A stretch of DNA of 64,000 nucleotides from Pseudomonas sp. Its GTDB lineage: Bacteria > Pseudomonadota > Gammaproteobacteria > Pseudomonadales > Pseudomonadaceae. The DNA lies in the NCBI RefSeq assembly GCF_030147005.1, contig NZ_JASLAW010000165.1:41371-105370 (forward strand). The letters run 5' to 3'. Of the stretch, positions 8,022 through 16,357 are shown in pieces (positions within the stretch are counted from its first letter, which is position 1; each line of letters begins with the position of its first letter). The position numbers were made by a program, and so were the translations under genes. The notes under the pieces were generated by a model. That model made no database searches. It was not told the DNA's origin and saw nothing but the letters and a program-made list of their open reading frames with translations.

Positions 8022-9614
8022 TCAGGGCGATTCATAACAGATCGTGAAGCGCTCTGGTGTGCGGCCAAACGCCAGGTAGTTCCCCACATTTTGGTTCACG
8101 CAGGCATTGAATCCGGCAAAGGAAACGCCATGTTGATAGGCGCCCTTGAGCAGTGTCATATGCGCGGTCGGCAAACTTTTCAGCGCCTTGAGCGCGCCTG
8201 CCGCCGGCGTTTGGTCGTCATACTCGGCCTGAACCATCACGAGACTGTTCACCAGCGCCAGCTTGCGCTGCGGTACGCCGTCAAGCTGTTTGCCGCTCCA
8301 ACCCGCGCAATGCCTCGCCGGGAAGAAACTGCCGCCCACCGGAAACTCAATGGCGTACTGGTTTTCCATTTCGGTCCAGAATGCTTCGTCCGCAGCCGCT
8401 GTGTCGTTGCATAACACGGTGCTGCGCACCGACTCCCGAGGCGTTAGCTTCAAGGGGCCGAGTGCCAATCCATTCCACGGGGCCGGGTGACGCATGGCGC
8501 TGAGGAGGTGCGTAAAAGCGTTTTTCGTCGAGGCGTCTACGCCCGCGTTGGGGCTGAATTGGTAGGCTTGGGCCTTGGCCAGCAACGCGGCGTCATGCAG
8601 GTCGGGCGATTCACTCAGCCACGCGCTGAGCGCGCGTGCCGCCATCAAGTAGTGAACATTGCTGTAAAACTCGTTATCCGAGCGCAAAGCCACCCGGACC
8701 TGAGGCAGCAGGCCGAGAAAAATCGCGCCTATGGCCTTCGGGTCGCTGCCCATTTGATAAGCCTGCGGATCGCTGGCGGCGTGCCGGGCAACGAAGCGCG
8801 CGAAGACGCGTTCCTTTTCAGGCGCTTGAACCAGGGAGGCGTCCTGGAATGTAGCGGTCCAGTCTGTGCTCGAGTCCAGCACCATGCGCCCGACCTGCTT
8901 TGGAAACAACCCGGCGTACCAGGCACCCAGCCATGTGCCGTACGAGTTGCCGAAATAATTGAGCGTGCTTTCATTGAGCTGTACACGCACCCACTCCATG
9001 TCCCGCGCCGTTTGCTCGGTATTGATATAAGGCGCCAGGCGCTGGCTGGCACAGGCTCGGGCCAGTACGCCGGCGTTATTCCGGATAGCCTGAAGGTTGG
9101 CCGGGCTGCGATCTTCCGTAATATCGTTTTGCGCAATAATCGTTTCTTCGGATTGGCAAACCAGTTGCGATTCCGGCGAGCTGCCCATCCCTCGCGGTGT
9201 AATACCGATCACATCATAGCGGTTGACCAGGTGCCGGTAGGCCTCGCCTTGCGGCTGCTCAGCGTAGCCCTTCCAAATGGACGCCAGGAGTACGGTGAAC
9301 CCGTCGGCCTCGGCGCCGGGCCCGCCCGGATTGGTAAAGAGCGCACCCTCACGCTCATCGGGAAGCCGCGCGGAAACCCGGGTGATATCCAGCTTGAGAC
9401 TACCGAGCCTGGGGTTCATGTGGTCCATCGGCACGGTGACGATGCCGCATTGAGTTCTGGCGACGACCTCCGGATCCAGGCCGTCGAAGGGCCGACTCTC
9501 GCAATTGGGCAGCCAGCGGATACCCCACTGCGGCGCTTGCTGCGTAGCGCAAGCGCTCCCCACCAATAACACCGCGACATAAAAGCAGACTGATAGCGTT
9601 CGTTGTTTTATCAA
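8022..9614 (-). CDS. Alpha/beta hydrolase lipoprotein with TAP-like C-terminal domain
   Basis: About 530 aa. The nucleophile elbow GNSYGTWLG follows an oxyanion motif FTNPGGPGAE. The C-terminal region QAEYDDQTP and YQHGVSF supplies the Asp and His, the arrangement of tripeptidyl-aminopeptidase-like hydrolases of actinomycetes and proteobacteria. From a TTG at 9614 the protein begins with a basic n-region (IKQR) and a hydrophobic stretch ending VGSAC, a plausible although imperfect lipobox, so it should be exported and perhaps lipid-anchored. A TTG at 9659 would add 15 residues before the signal peptide. No ATG is available. Substrate unknown. It converges on garK with an 8-base gap. Confidence 0.78.
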   Translation of the reverse strand: MIKQRTLSVCFYVAVLLVGSACATQQAPQWGIRWLPNCESRPFDGLDPEVVARTQCGIVTVPMDHMNPRLGSLKLDITRVSARLPDEREGALFTNPGGPGAEADGFTVLLASIWKGYAEQPQGEAYRHLVNRYDVIGITPRGMGSSPESQLVCQSEETIIAQNDITEDRSPANLQAIRNNAGVLARACASQRLAPYINTEQTARDMEWVRVQLNESTLNYFGNSYGTWLGAWYAGLFPKQVGRMVLDSSTDWTATFQDASLVQAPEKERVFARFVARHAASDPQAYQMGSDPKAIGAIFLGLLPQVRVALRSDNEFYSNVHYLMAARALSAWLSESPDLHDAALLAKAQAYQFSPNAGVDASTKNAFTHLLSAMRHPAPWNGLALGPLKLTPRESVRSTVLCNDTAAADEAFWTEMENQYAIEFPVGGSFFPARHCAGWSGKQLDGVPQRKLALVNSLVMVQAEYDDQTPAAGALKALKSLPTAHMTLLKGAYQHGVSFAGFNACVNQNVGNYLAFGRTPERFTICYESP

Positions 9615-9863
9615 TTGACAGACACCCGGTGCATGGTTGGACGCACCAGAGTTTTGCAAGTAAACCGCGCCTTGGATGTAGGACCGTATAGGTTATTCGG
9701 TCGGCAACTTCTGACAGAGCTGATGGAGCCTGCGATTCGATCAATAAAGCCTCGCGCCCGGCTCAACCCAGCCGCTTGGCATGCGGGAAAGTTACGGGCT
9801 CGTCAGAACGACGCCTTTGCTCCTACACTGGGCGGTCACTTGTCTTTCAAAGGATGAAGCACA

Positions 9864-10376
9864 ATGCACACACCCGAACCCCATATCGTGATCCAGCGCT
9901 TCACCGAGGCCCACCTTGAGGGCGTCACGGCGCTCTATAACGAGCCAGCGGTGTGCCGACAGGTGCTGCAGATGCCTTTCCAGTCGGTGGAAGCGTGGCG
10001 CAAGCGCCTGGTGATGGATAACGAACGCCGACTGCAACTGGTGGCGCTGCACGGCGGCGAAGTGGTGGGCCAATTGGGGCTGGAGCAGTACATGCGTGTG
10101 CGCCAGGCGCATGTGGGATCGTTCGGCATGGGGGTGGCGACGGCGTGGCAAGGCAAGGGCATCGGTTCGAAGCTGCTGACGGCCGCGCTGGACGTGGCCG
10201 ACAACTGGATGAACCTGCGCCGGGTGGAACTCACGGTGTTCGCCGACAACGAGGCGGCGCACAACCTGTATCGTAAATTCGGCTTCGAAGTCGAAGGCCG
10301 CTTGCGCGATTACGCCCTGCGTGACGGTGTGTTCGTCGACACCCTGAGCATGGCGCGCCTGCGCAAGCCGGTTTAA
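9864..10376 (+). CDS. GNAT acetyltransferase, YhhY/AaaT type
   Basis: A 170-aa protein of the GCN5-related N-acetyltransferase fold. The acetyl-CoA loop is seen as WQGKGIGSKLL, and the strand and helix blocks RRVELTVFADNEAAHNLYRKFGF and EGRLRDYALRDG closely follow E. coli YhhY, which acetylates free amino acids such as Phe and Met. AAAGGATG lies ahead of the ATG. It overlaps the stop of the convergent racemase by four bases. The YhhY-like substrate is inferred from family resemblance only. Confidence 0.85.
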   Translation: MHTPEPHIVIQRFTEAHLEGVTALYNEPAVCRQVLQMPFQSVEAWRKRLVMDNERRLQLVALHGGEVVGQLGLEQYMRVRQAHVGSFGMGVATAWQGKGIGSKLLTAALDVADNWMNLRRVELTVFADNEAAHNLYRKFGFEVEGRLRDYALRDGVFVDTLSMARLRKPV

Positions 10377-11065
10377 TCCTCCAGCGCAAACGCCACCGCA
10401 GCCCGCGCATGCAGCTCGGTGGTGTCCAGCAGCGGCAGGCCGCTGTGCTCGGGTTTTATCAGCAGGCTGATTTCCGTACAACCAAGGATCACCGCCTGGG
10501 CGCCGCGCGCGGCCAGGGACTCGATCACCCGTTGGTAAATGGCGCGTGATTCGGCGCTGATCACCCCCACACACAACTCCTCATAAATGATCCGGTGCAC
10601 CTCCTTGCGTTCATCCGCGTTCGGTACCAGCACGGTAAGGCCCTGAGCAACCAGACGGGACGTGAGGAAATCCTGTTCCATGGTGAATGCAGTGCCCAGT
10701 AAACCCACGGTGAGCGTGCCAGCCTGCAGGGCGGCAGCCGCAGCCGCATCGGCGATATGCAGGAAGGGAATCGCCACCGCCGCCTCAATCTGCGGCGCCA
10801 CCCGATGCATGGTGTTGGTACACAACACCACACACTCGGCGCCGCCGGCCTGCAAACGGCGCGCGGCGTCTTCCAGGATCAGCGCGGCATCGTCCCAACG
10901 CCCGGCGTGCTGGGCTTGTTCCACCGGGCCGAAGTCCACGCTGTACATCAACAGCGGCGCCGAACGCAGCGGGCCGAGCTGGTCGCGTACGCACTGGTTG
11001 ATGATGCGGTAATACTCGCTACTGGACTCCCAGCTCATGCCGCCGATAAGGCCGATGGTGCGCAT
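10373..11065 (-). CDS. Aspartate/glutamate racemase family protein (YgeA-like)
   Basis: A 230-aa cofactor-independent amino-acid racemase. It starts MRTIGLIGGMSWESS and carries the two active-site segments VLCTNTMH (C82) and ILGCTEIS (C196), the pair of positions that remove and return the alpha proton in this superfamily. E. coli YgeA is a broad-specificity relative of the same length. D-amino-acid production for wall remodelling or signalling is possible but not shown. It ends tail to tail with the acetyltransferase. Confidence 0.85.
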   Translation of the reverse strand: MRTIGLIGGMSWESSSEYYRIINQCVRDQLGPLRSAPLLMYSVDFGPVEQAQHAGRWDDAALILEDAARRLQAGGAECVVLCTNTMHRVAPQIEAAVAIPFLHIADAAAAAALQAGTLTVGLLGTAFTMEQDFLTSRLVAQGLTVLVPNADERKEVHRIIYEELCVGVISAESRAIYQRVIESLAARGAQAVILGCTEISLLIKPEHSGLPLLDTTELHARAAVAFALED

Positions 11066-11286
11066 GCGATGCTCCGGACAAAGGAATATGGCTTCACCTT
11101 AACCACCCAAAGCACGTTAGTCACAAGCAGTTGCCGGCCAATTCACCGGAGCAGTTCAGCCCGGGGGGCTTGGGTTGATCCGCCGACAGGTGCCGCGCTG
11201 ATTCGCAATCACCTTTAACCCGTACGCCAAACCGCCGCATCTGCCATGATCGGGGTTCGCAACCTGGCTCACTCAAGGAATTCCGC

Positions 11287-11781
11287 ATGGACGATGTACA
11301 GCAACTGGGCGAGATGCTTCGTCATTACGCCGAGAGCGAAGCGCATAAAAAACAGCAATTCGATGTGCAGTCCACGCGTTGGGCACGCAAGCTTGGCGAG
11401 TTGTTCGATCAGATCGAGCAGTGGCTGGAGCCGGTCAAGAGCGCCGGTTTGCTGGAGGTGCGCCGGCAAGCCTATGTCGCCAGTGGCCCAAGCGTGCCGG
11501 TGGAAACCTCGACCTTCAAGACCGAAAAGTTGACGGTGCTGATCACCGGTAAAAACGTGGAGTTCGTACCGGACGTGATGGGGGCGGACGGTTATATTTG
11601 CGTGGCGGTAATGGGCTTGACCGCGGCCCGGCACGGCAGCGTATCGCTGGTACTGCCCGCGGACAATAACGATTGGCGCTGGAAGAAGACCAATGGCCTG
11701 AAGGACCCTGACACCTTCGGCTTCGACGCCAATTTCCTGGCTGCGCAGTTGCAGAGCCTGATCCCCCGCGAACGCGGCTGA
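11287..11781 (+). CDS. Hypothetical protein, conserved-looking
   Basis: A 164-aa soluble protein I do not recognise. Residues 1-60 are strongly helical and charged (MDDVQQLGEMLRHYAES), and the rest alternates short strands with loops (TEKLTVLITGKNVEFVPDV, GSVSLVLPADNNDWRW), suggesting a small alpha-beta domain. There is no signal peptide or membrane segment. AAGGAATT lies before the ATG and codon use matches the neighbours, so it is very likely a real gene. It stands alone between the racemase promoter and the chitinase; nothing around it suggests a function. Confidence 0.75.
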   Translation: MDDVQQLGEMLRHYAESEAHKKQQFDVQSTRWARKLGELFDQIEQWLEPVKSAGLLEVRRQAYVASGPSVPVETSTFKTEKLTVLITGKNVEFVPDVMGADGYICVAVMGLTAARHGSVSLVLPADNNDWRWKKTNGLKDPDTFGFDANFLAAQLQSLIPRERG

Positions 11782-11892
11782 GAACTCGACACAGCGCATT
11801 ACTGATCATCTATCCACCCGTGAATCCTGACAGTATTCGCCGATTCCATTCTGATATTTACTCCTCGGACTTATTTCGCCGAGGAGACCGCC

Positions 11893-13344
11893 ATGAAACC
11901 GTTCAAATTCCCCGCACCAAAGTCGCCGCGAGACGATGCATCCTTGATGCCGAGTATCGAGGGCAAGAGGATTTTAATGGGTTTCTGGCACAACTGGCCG
12001 TCTGAGCCCGGCAACGGATATCAATTCGGCCAGTCGACCAATATGCCATTGGAGGCGGTGCCGAAGGAGTACAACGTAGTGGCCGTGGCATTTATGAAGG
12101 GCCATGGAATTCCTACCTTCTCGCCTGCAGGCTACAGCGATGCGGAGTTCCGGCGGCAGGTGGGTGTGCTCAACAAAGAGGGGCGGGCGGTCCTGATCTC
12201 CTTAGGTGGAGCGGACGCCGAAATTGTGTTGTATGCGGGCCAGGAACACGCGCTGGCGAACGAAATCATTCGCCTGGTCGAGTCATATGGGTTCGATGGA
12301 TTGGACATCGACCTTGAGCAGGCGGCCATTACTGCGGGGGACAATCGGACAGTGATCCCCTTGGCGCTCAAGCTGGTGCGCGAGCATTATGAAAAATCAG
12401 GCCTGCATTTCATCATCAGCATGGCGCCGGAGTTTCCCTACTTGAACCTGGGCCGCGAATACGCGCCCTATATCGTCGGGCTGGAGGGCGTCTATGACTT
12501 TATCGCGCCCCAATACTATAACCAGGGCGGCGATGGAGTCTCTGTACCGGAACTGGACCCCTCCTGGCTGGGGCAGAATGATGACGCGCGCAAGGAAGAC
12601 TTCCTCTACTACCTGACGCACTCGATCGTAACGGGGTCGCGTGGATTCATTCATATCCCGCCGCAAAAGTTCGTGATTGGCCTTCCTGCCAACACCAATG
12701 CGGCCGCCACCGGATTTGTCATTTCCCCCCAGGACACCTATAACGCCTTCAAACGTCTGGACGACGAGGGCCTATCCATCAAGGGGCTGATGACCTGGTC
12801 CGTAGACTGGGACGCCGGGAAAGACAAGCACGGGGTTGACTACAACTGGGGGTTCCTGACCTCCTACAAGAGCTTGATCCATGGCGGTGGCGGTGTACCT
12901 GGACCTTCGGCACCCCGGCAACTACATGCGCTGGAGGTGACCAAAACCTCCATCGCGCTGAGTTGGTTGCAGCCTGGAACGGGAGGCGCTGACCTCAACT
13001 ATGAGTTATTTCGCGCAACAGAGAGGATCACACGCACGACAGCGTTGAGTTTTGTCGATGAGGGTCTTCAGGAGGGCACACTCTATAGCTACACCGTGGT
13101 GGCTGTGGATGCCGAAGGCCGCAGGTCATCTGCCAGTAATCGGCTGGATCAACGTACTGAAGGGGAGATCATCGTACCGCCCGAGCCCGAGTACCCGGCC
13201 TGGAGCCCCAACAGCCACTCTTATGAAGTGGGTGATGGGGTGGAATACGAGAATAAGCAGTACATCTGTCTTCAAAAACACACCTCGAACGCCGGATGGA
13301 GCCCCGTTGTCGCCATCACGCTATGGCGCCTGCGCTCGCTGTAG
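11893..13344 (+). CDS. GH18 chitinase with FnIII and chitin-binding domains
   Basis: A 483-aa enzyme. The GH18 barrel (about 25-330) has the catalytic motif DGLDIDLE with D138, D140 and acid/base E142, plus ISMAPE and APQYYNQ substrate-cleft motifs. A fibronectin type III domain (about 340-425) and a C-terminal CBM5/12-like chitin-binding module (about 437-483, YPAWSPNSHSYEVGDGVEYENKQY) follow. CGAGGAG lies before the ATG. There is no signal peptide, as in the P. aeruginosa ChiC chitinase, which nevertheless reaches the medium. The predicted activity is hydrolysis of chitin; ecological roles against fungi or insects are inference. Confidence 0.9.
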   Translation: MKPFKFPAPKSPRDDASLMPSIEGKRILMGFWHNWPSEPGNGYQFGQSTNMPLEAVPKEYNVVAVAFMKGHGIPTFSPAGYSDAEFRRQVGVLNKEGRAVLISLGGADAEIVLYAGQEHALANEIIRLVESYGFDGLDIDLEQAAITAGDNRTVIPLALKLVREHYEKSGLHFIISMAPEFPYLNLGREYAPYIVGLEGVYDFIAPQYYNQGGDGVSVPELDPSWLGQNDDARKEDFLYYLTHSIVTGSRGFIHIPPQKFVIGLPANTNAAATGFVISPQDTYNAFKRLDDEGLSIKGLMTWSVDWDAGKDKHGVDYNWGFLTSYKSLIHGGGGVPGPSAPRQLHALEVTKTSIALSWLQPGTGGADLNYELFRATERITRTTALSFVDEGLQEGTLYSYTVVAVDAEGRRSSASNRLDQRTEGEIIVPPEPEYPAWSPNSHSYEVGDGVEYENKQYICLQKHTSNAGWSPVVAITLWRLRSL

Positions 13345-13505
13345 AACACGCTAAGTCATCGCCGGGTCGACGTCGCAGGTAAAGTCTGTTTCAACGCAGC
13401 ACGACAACCTGAGGCTTCGGCTCCCGATGGCTCAAGGCTAAATAGGCGCCCTGGTTTCCCAGGATTGGCTATACCTACAGCTCAATCTATCGATGGGGAG
13501 CTGCA

Positions 13506-14177
13506 ATGATGAAAATCAGGCTTATGGTCAGCACGCTGTGCATTGCCTCGATCGGCATGGCGGCGGGTTGCGCCAGCAAGGTCACGCAACCGGATGAATA
13601 TTCGGGCTTTCTGTCGGACTACAGCCGCCTTAAGGAAGCCAGGTCACCTTCCGGGGCCGAAGTGATGCGCTGGATCGATCCCAAACTGAACCTTGACCGC
13701 TACCGCGCGGTGTACATCGAACCCACGCAGTTCTACCCCAAGCCTCAAGCCACCTCCCGGATTCCAGACAACACCCTGCGCGGCATCAACGACTATTACC
13801 ACCAGGCGCTCAAGCGCGAAATGGGCAAATCACTGCCGCTGGCCAATGGTCCGGGCCCTGGGGTGATGGTGGTGCGCGCGGCGATTACGGCCGTCGGCAG
13901 CAGAACCCAAGGTCTCAAGCCTTACGAATTCATTCCTGTTGCGTTGGTCGCGGCGGCGGTGAGTACCGGCACCGGAATTCGTGACCAGGACACCACCTTG
14001 GCCACGGAGGCGCAGTTCCTCGATGGCGCCAACGGACAAGTGATTGCCCAAGTGGTGCGCAAAGGCACCGGAAAGTCGTTGGCAAACGACACCCAGGTCA
14101 TGAAGGCTGATGATGTAAAAAGCGTCATCGATGGGTGGGCGTCCGACCTGCATCAGTCGTACCTGAAGCTCAAATAG
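13506..14177 (+). CDS. DUF3313-type lipoprotein
   Basis: A 223-aa predicted lipoprotein. The signal peptide ends in the lipobox MAAGC with the lipidated residue at C22. The mature part contains YSGFLSDYSRLKE and LDRYRAVYIEPTQFYP, the blocks that define the DUF3313 family of uncharacterised outer-membrane or periplasmic lipoproteins. GGGGAG precedes the first of two adjacent ATG codons. Serine follows the alanine after C22 (CASK), which does not suggest inner-membrane retention. Function unknown. It faces the DUF1254 gene across a hairpin. Confidence 0.85.
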   Translation: MMKIRLMVSTLCIASIGMAAGCASKVTQPDEYSGFLSDYSRLKEARSPSGAEVMRWIDPKLNLDRYRAVYIEPTQFYPKPQATSRIPDNTLRGINDYYHQALKREMGKSLPLANGPGPGVMVVRAAITAVGSRTQGLKPYEFIPVALVAAAVSTGTGIRDQDTTLATEAQFLDGANGQVIAQVVRKGTGKSLANDTQVMKADDVKSVIDGWASDLHQSYLKLK

Positions 14178-14193
14178 CACAGGCGCCTGCAAG

Positions 14194-14232
14194 GCGCGGC
14201 GGGAGGCCGATGTCAGCCTTCACCCGCCGCGC
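14194..14232. terminator. GC-rich hairpin between convergent genes
   Basis: A perfect 10-bp stem (GCGCGGCGGG, 14194-14203, with 14223-14232) closes on a 19-base loop. There is no T tract, so intrinsic termination is uncertain, but it lies exactly between two converging genes. Confidence 0.5.
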
Positions 14233-14249
14233 ATTCATTCCCGGCGGTA

Positions 14250-15650
14250 TTACTTGAGCGGCGTCAGGGGTGGCAACGTCCATTGGCCGTTAGTGACTTC
14301 AGGCTTGGGCAAGTAAATACGCAACACTGCGAAGAACGGCCCGGTCGGAGCGGGCAGCCAGTTGCTCTGTTCGGCCTTGGGCGGCTCATGGTGCTGCAGC
14401 GCCAGGGTCAGGCCACCGTCGGCGTCCCGCTTGAGGCCAGGCAACATGCGCGAGCTGATCAGGTAGCGTTTCTTGTGGTTGGGCACCAGCAGTTTGGTCT
14501 TGGCGTCGTACATCGTCAGCGACCAGAACGCATCGGCCGGCGGCAGCTGGTCCTTGGCAAAGTGTACGGTGTAGCTGCGGCGTGCGCCGTTGGCCGGTTT
14601 GCCTTCGCTGTCATCGAAGTAGGTGAAGTAGGCGGCTTCGTCGGTAGAGTTGCCGAAAATACCCACGTTGGCGCCGGCATACCGATACAGGTAATTGTTT
14701 TTCAGGCGGTCACGGCTACCGTACAGCTCCCCGCTGGAGACTTGATGGGTGTCGATCTTGTCTTTCTTGAAGGTGGCGAATTCAGCCTTGCCGTCGGCAA
14801 TCCCATCTTCCAACGCTTTGCGCTGTTCGGCGCTCAGCTGGTTCAGCTTGAAGGGCGCGCCGGGGGCGATGCCGATTTTGGCGAAGCGTGCCAGAAGGTC
14901 TTTTTCACTGTCCTGCGGCGCAGCAAAGGCCAGCATGAAGTTCAAGTAGCGGAACACTTGCGGGCTGTCGCTCATGTTCGCCGTCGGCTTGGGCCATTCG
15001 ATCTTCGGCACGTTGGCCGGTGCCGCTTGTTTCACGTAGCTGCTCAGCGGCTGCACCTTGTAGCCGCTCTGGATTTGCTTGACCTTGCCCAGGTCTTTTT
15101 CATCGAACAGCTGTGTGCGGTACAGCGCATAGGCGATATTGCTTTCGCTGTAGACCACGCGGTCGATGTCGACCGGCTGCTGACCCTTCCAGTCGGGACC
15201 TGCAATCATGTAGTGACCGCCGTTATTGCCGGTGCTGCGCGTGCCCAGGTAGGCGATGTTCTGGGTATAGAGGTCGATCAACTGCACCGAGTAGTAGCGG
15301 TTGTCTTCGATCCTGGGCAGGGTCAGTACCAGGGGTTCCTTGCGCAGGTCCATCCAGACAAAGGAGTAGGGCGTGTCCGAGTTCGGTGTGGCGAACGCAG
15401 TGTCCTTGGGGGTGAAGACCTGCGCGGTGTTGCCCAGGTGATTGAACGCGGCCTTGTAGTTGGCACCGCCTTTATCAACGGCCTGGGTGTAGAGCGTCTT
15501 GTACATCTGCACCACGGGGTAGCCGTATAGATAGGCTTCCTTGGCGATAGCGCGGGCTTCAGTCGGGGTTGCCGTGAAGTCGGCCCAGGCGCCGGTGCTC
15601 AGGAGTATCGAGAGGCTCGCCAACACCAGGCGCGCAGGTTGTCCAATCAT
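14250..15650 (-). CDS. DUF1254/DUF1214 domain protein, exported
   Basis: A 466-aa protein with a signal peptide of about 23 residues ending GAWA. Residues 35-170 (AIAKEAYLYGYPVVQMYKT, FATPNSDTPYSFVWMDL, DNRYYSVQLIDLYTQN) are the DUF1254 domain, and the C-terminal 110 residues (RSYTVHFAKDQLPPADAFWSLTMYD) are the DUF1214 domain, in the usual order. The biochemical role of this common periplasmic family is not established. A response-regulator gene lies upstream on the same strand, 108 bases away, but a functional link is not evident. Confidence 0.88.
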   Translation of the reverse strand: MIGQPARLVLASLSILLSTGAWADFTATPTEARAIAKEAYLYGYPVVQMYKTLYTQAVDKGGANYKAAFNHLGNTAQVFTPKDTAFATPNSDTPYSFVWMDLRKEPLVLTLPRIEDNRYYSVQLIDLYTQNIAYLGTRSTGNNGGHYMIAGPDWKGQQPVDIDRVVYSESNIAYALYRTQLFDEKDLGKVKQIQSGYKVQPLSSYVKQAAPANVPKIEWPKPTANMSDSPQVFRYLNFMLAFAAPQDSEKDLLARFAKIGIAPGAPFKLNQLSAEQRKALEDGIADGKAEFATFKKDKIDTHQVSSGELYGSRDRLKNNYLYRYAGANVGIFGNSTDEAAYFTYFDDSEGKPANGARRSYTVHFAKDQLPPADAFWSLTMYDAKTKLLVPNHKKRYLISSRMLPGLKRDADGGLTLALQHHEPPKAEQSNWLPAPTGPFFAVLRIYLPKPEVTNGQWTLPPLTPLK

Positions 15651-15758
15651 GTTGTTGCGTCCTTCCAGAGTTCTTTGACTGACGGGGGGAGATTAAGGCG
15701 ATGAGTTTCCTGTTTTATTTCCCGAACGTCACGTTAAAACCCGCGAAAGGACAATGGA

Positions 15759-16121
15759 TTACTTGGGCAACATCGATTTGACTTTATCGCGCAGCTGATC
15801 GATCGAGAATGGCTTGCCAATCACCTGCATACCGGCGGGCACGTCCATGTTCTCGGCATAGCCGCTGGCGAACAGGATGGGCAAGGCAGGGCGCAACTCG
15901 CGCACTTTGGCGGCCAGTTGCTTACCGTCCATATCAGGCAGGCCGACGTCGGTCATCAACAGGTCGATCACCGTGTCTTCGGTTTTGACGAATCTCAGCG
16001 CCTCTTCGGCATCTGCGGCCTCGAGTACATTGAACTCCAACTCCTCAAGCACATCGACGATCAGCATGCGCACGATAGCGTCGTCTTCGACAACAAGGAT
16101 GGTGGAGGTAACTGCGGGCAT
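15759..16121 (-). CDS. Single-domain response regulator (CheY-like)
   Basis: A 120-aa receiver domain and nothing else. The acidic pocket VVEDD (12-14), phospho-acceptor D58 in MTDVGLPDMDG and the conserved K in IGKPF are present. The start at 16121 has AGGAAAG at eight bases; an open frame to 16175 adds 18 residues not typical of receivers. It is divergent from the large hybrid kinase at 16358 across 236 bases, so it may take phosphate from that kinase. With no output domain it must act by protein contact or as a phosphate sink. Confidence 0.9.
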   Translation of the reverse strand: MPAVTSTILVVEDDAIVRMLIVDVLEELEFNVLEAADAEEALRFVKTEDTVIDLLMTDVGLPDMDGKQLAAKVRELRPALPILFASGYAENMDVPAGMQVIGKPFSIDQLRDKVKSMLPK

Positions 16122-16357
16122 AGAAGGCTTTCCTGAAAAAGACGAGGTTTTAGCGCTGGCGATTCTGACAGGCATCTACTTGAGTAAGCAGCGGCCGTCC
16201 ACAAGTTCCCATTGCCTTAAAACAATGCGATGCAAACATCCAGGCAGAATAGCCTGTTCTGTTGTAGGAATCTGTACAAAACGATTGCAGAAAAATGGTT
16301 TTGGTCGTCACTTTGGGGCAAACTCCCGGTTTTTCCGCACTTGGCCAAGGCATGCCC

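Noticed and set aside
14283..15530. 415-codon plus-strand frame opposite the DUF1254 gene
   Set aside because: It is a shadow of a conserved exported protein, with no ribosome site or motif.
15918..16136. Small plus-strand gene opposite the single-domain response regulator
   Set aside because: It is the shadow of the receiver gene and has no independent support.
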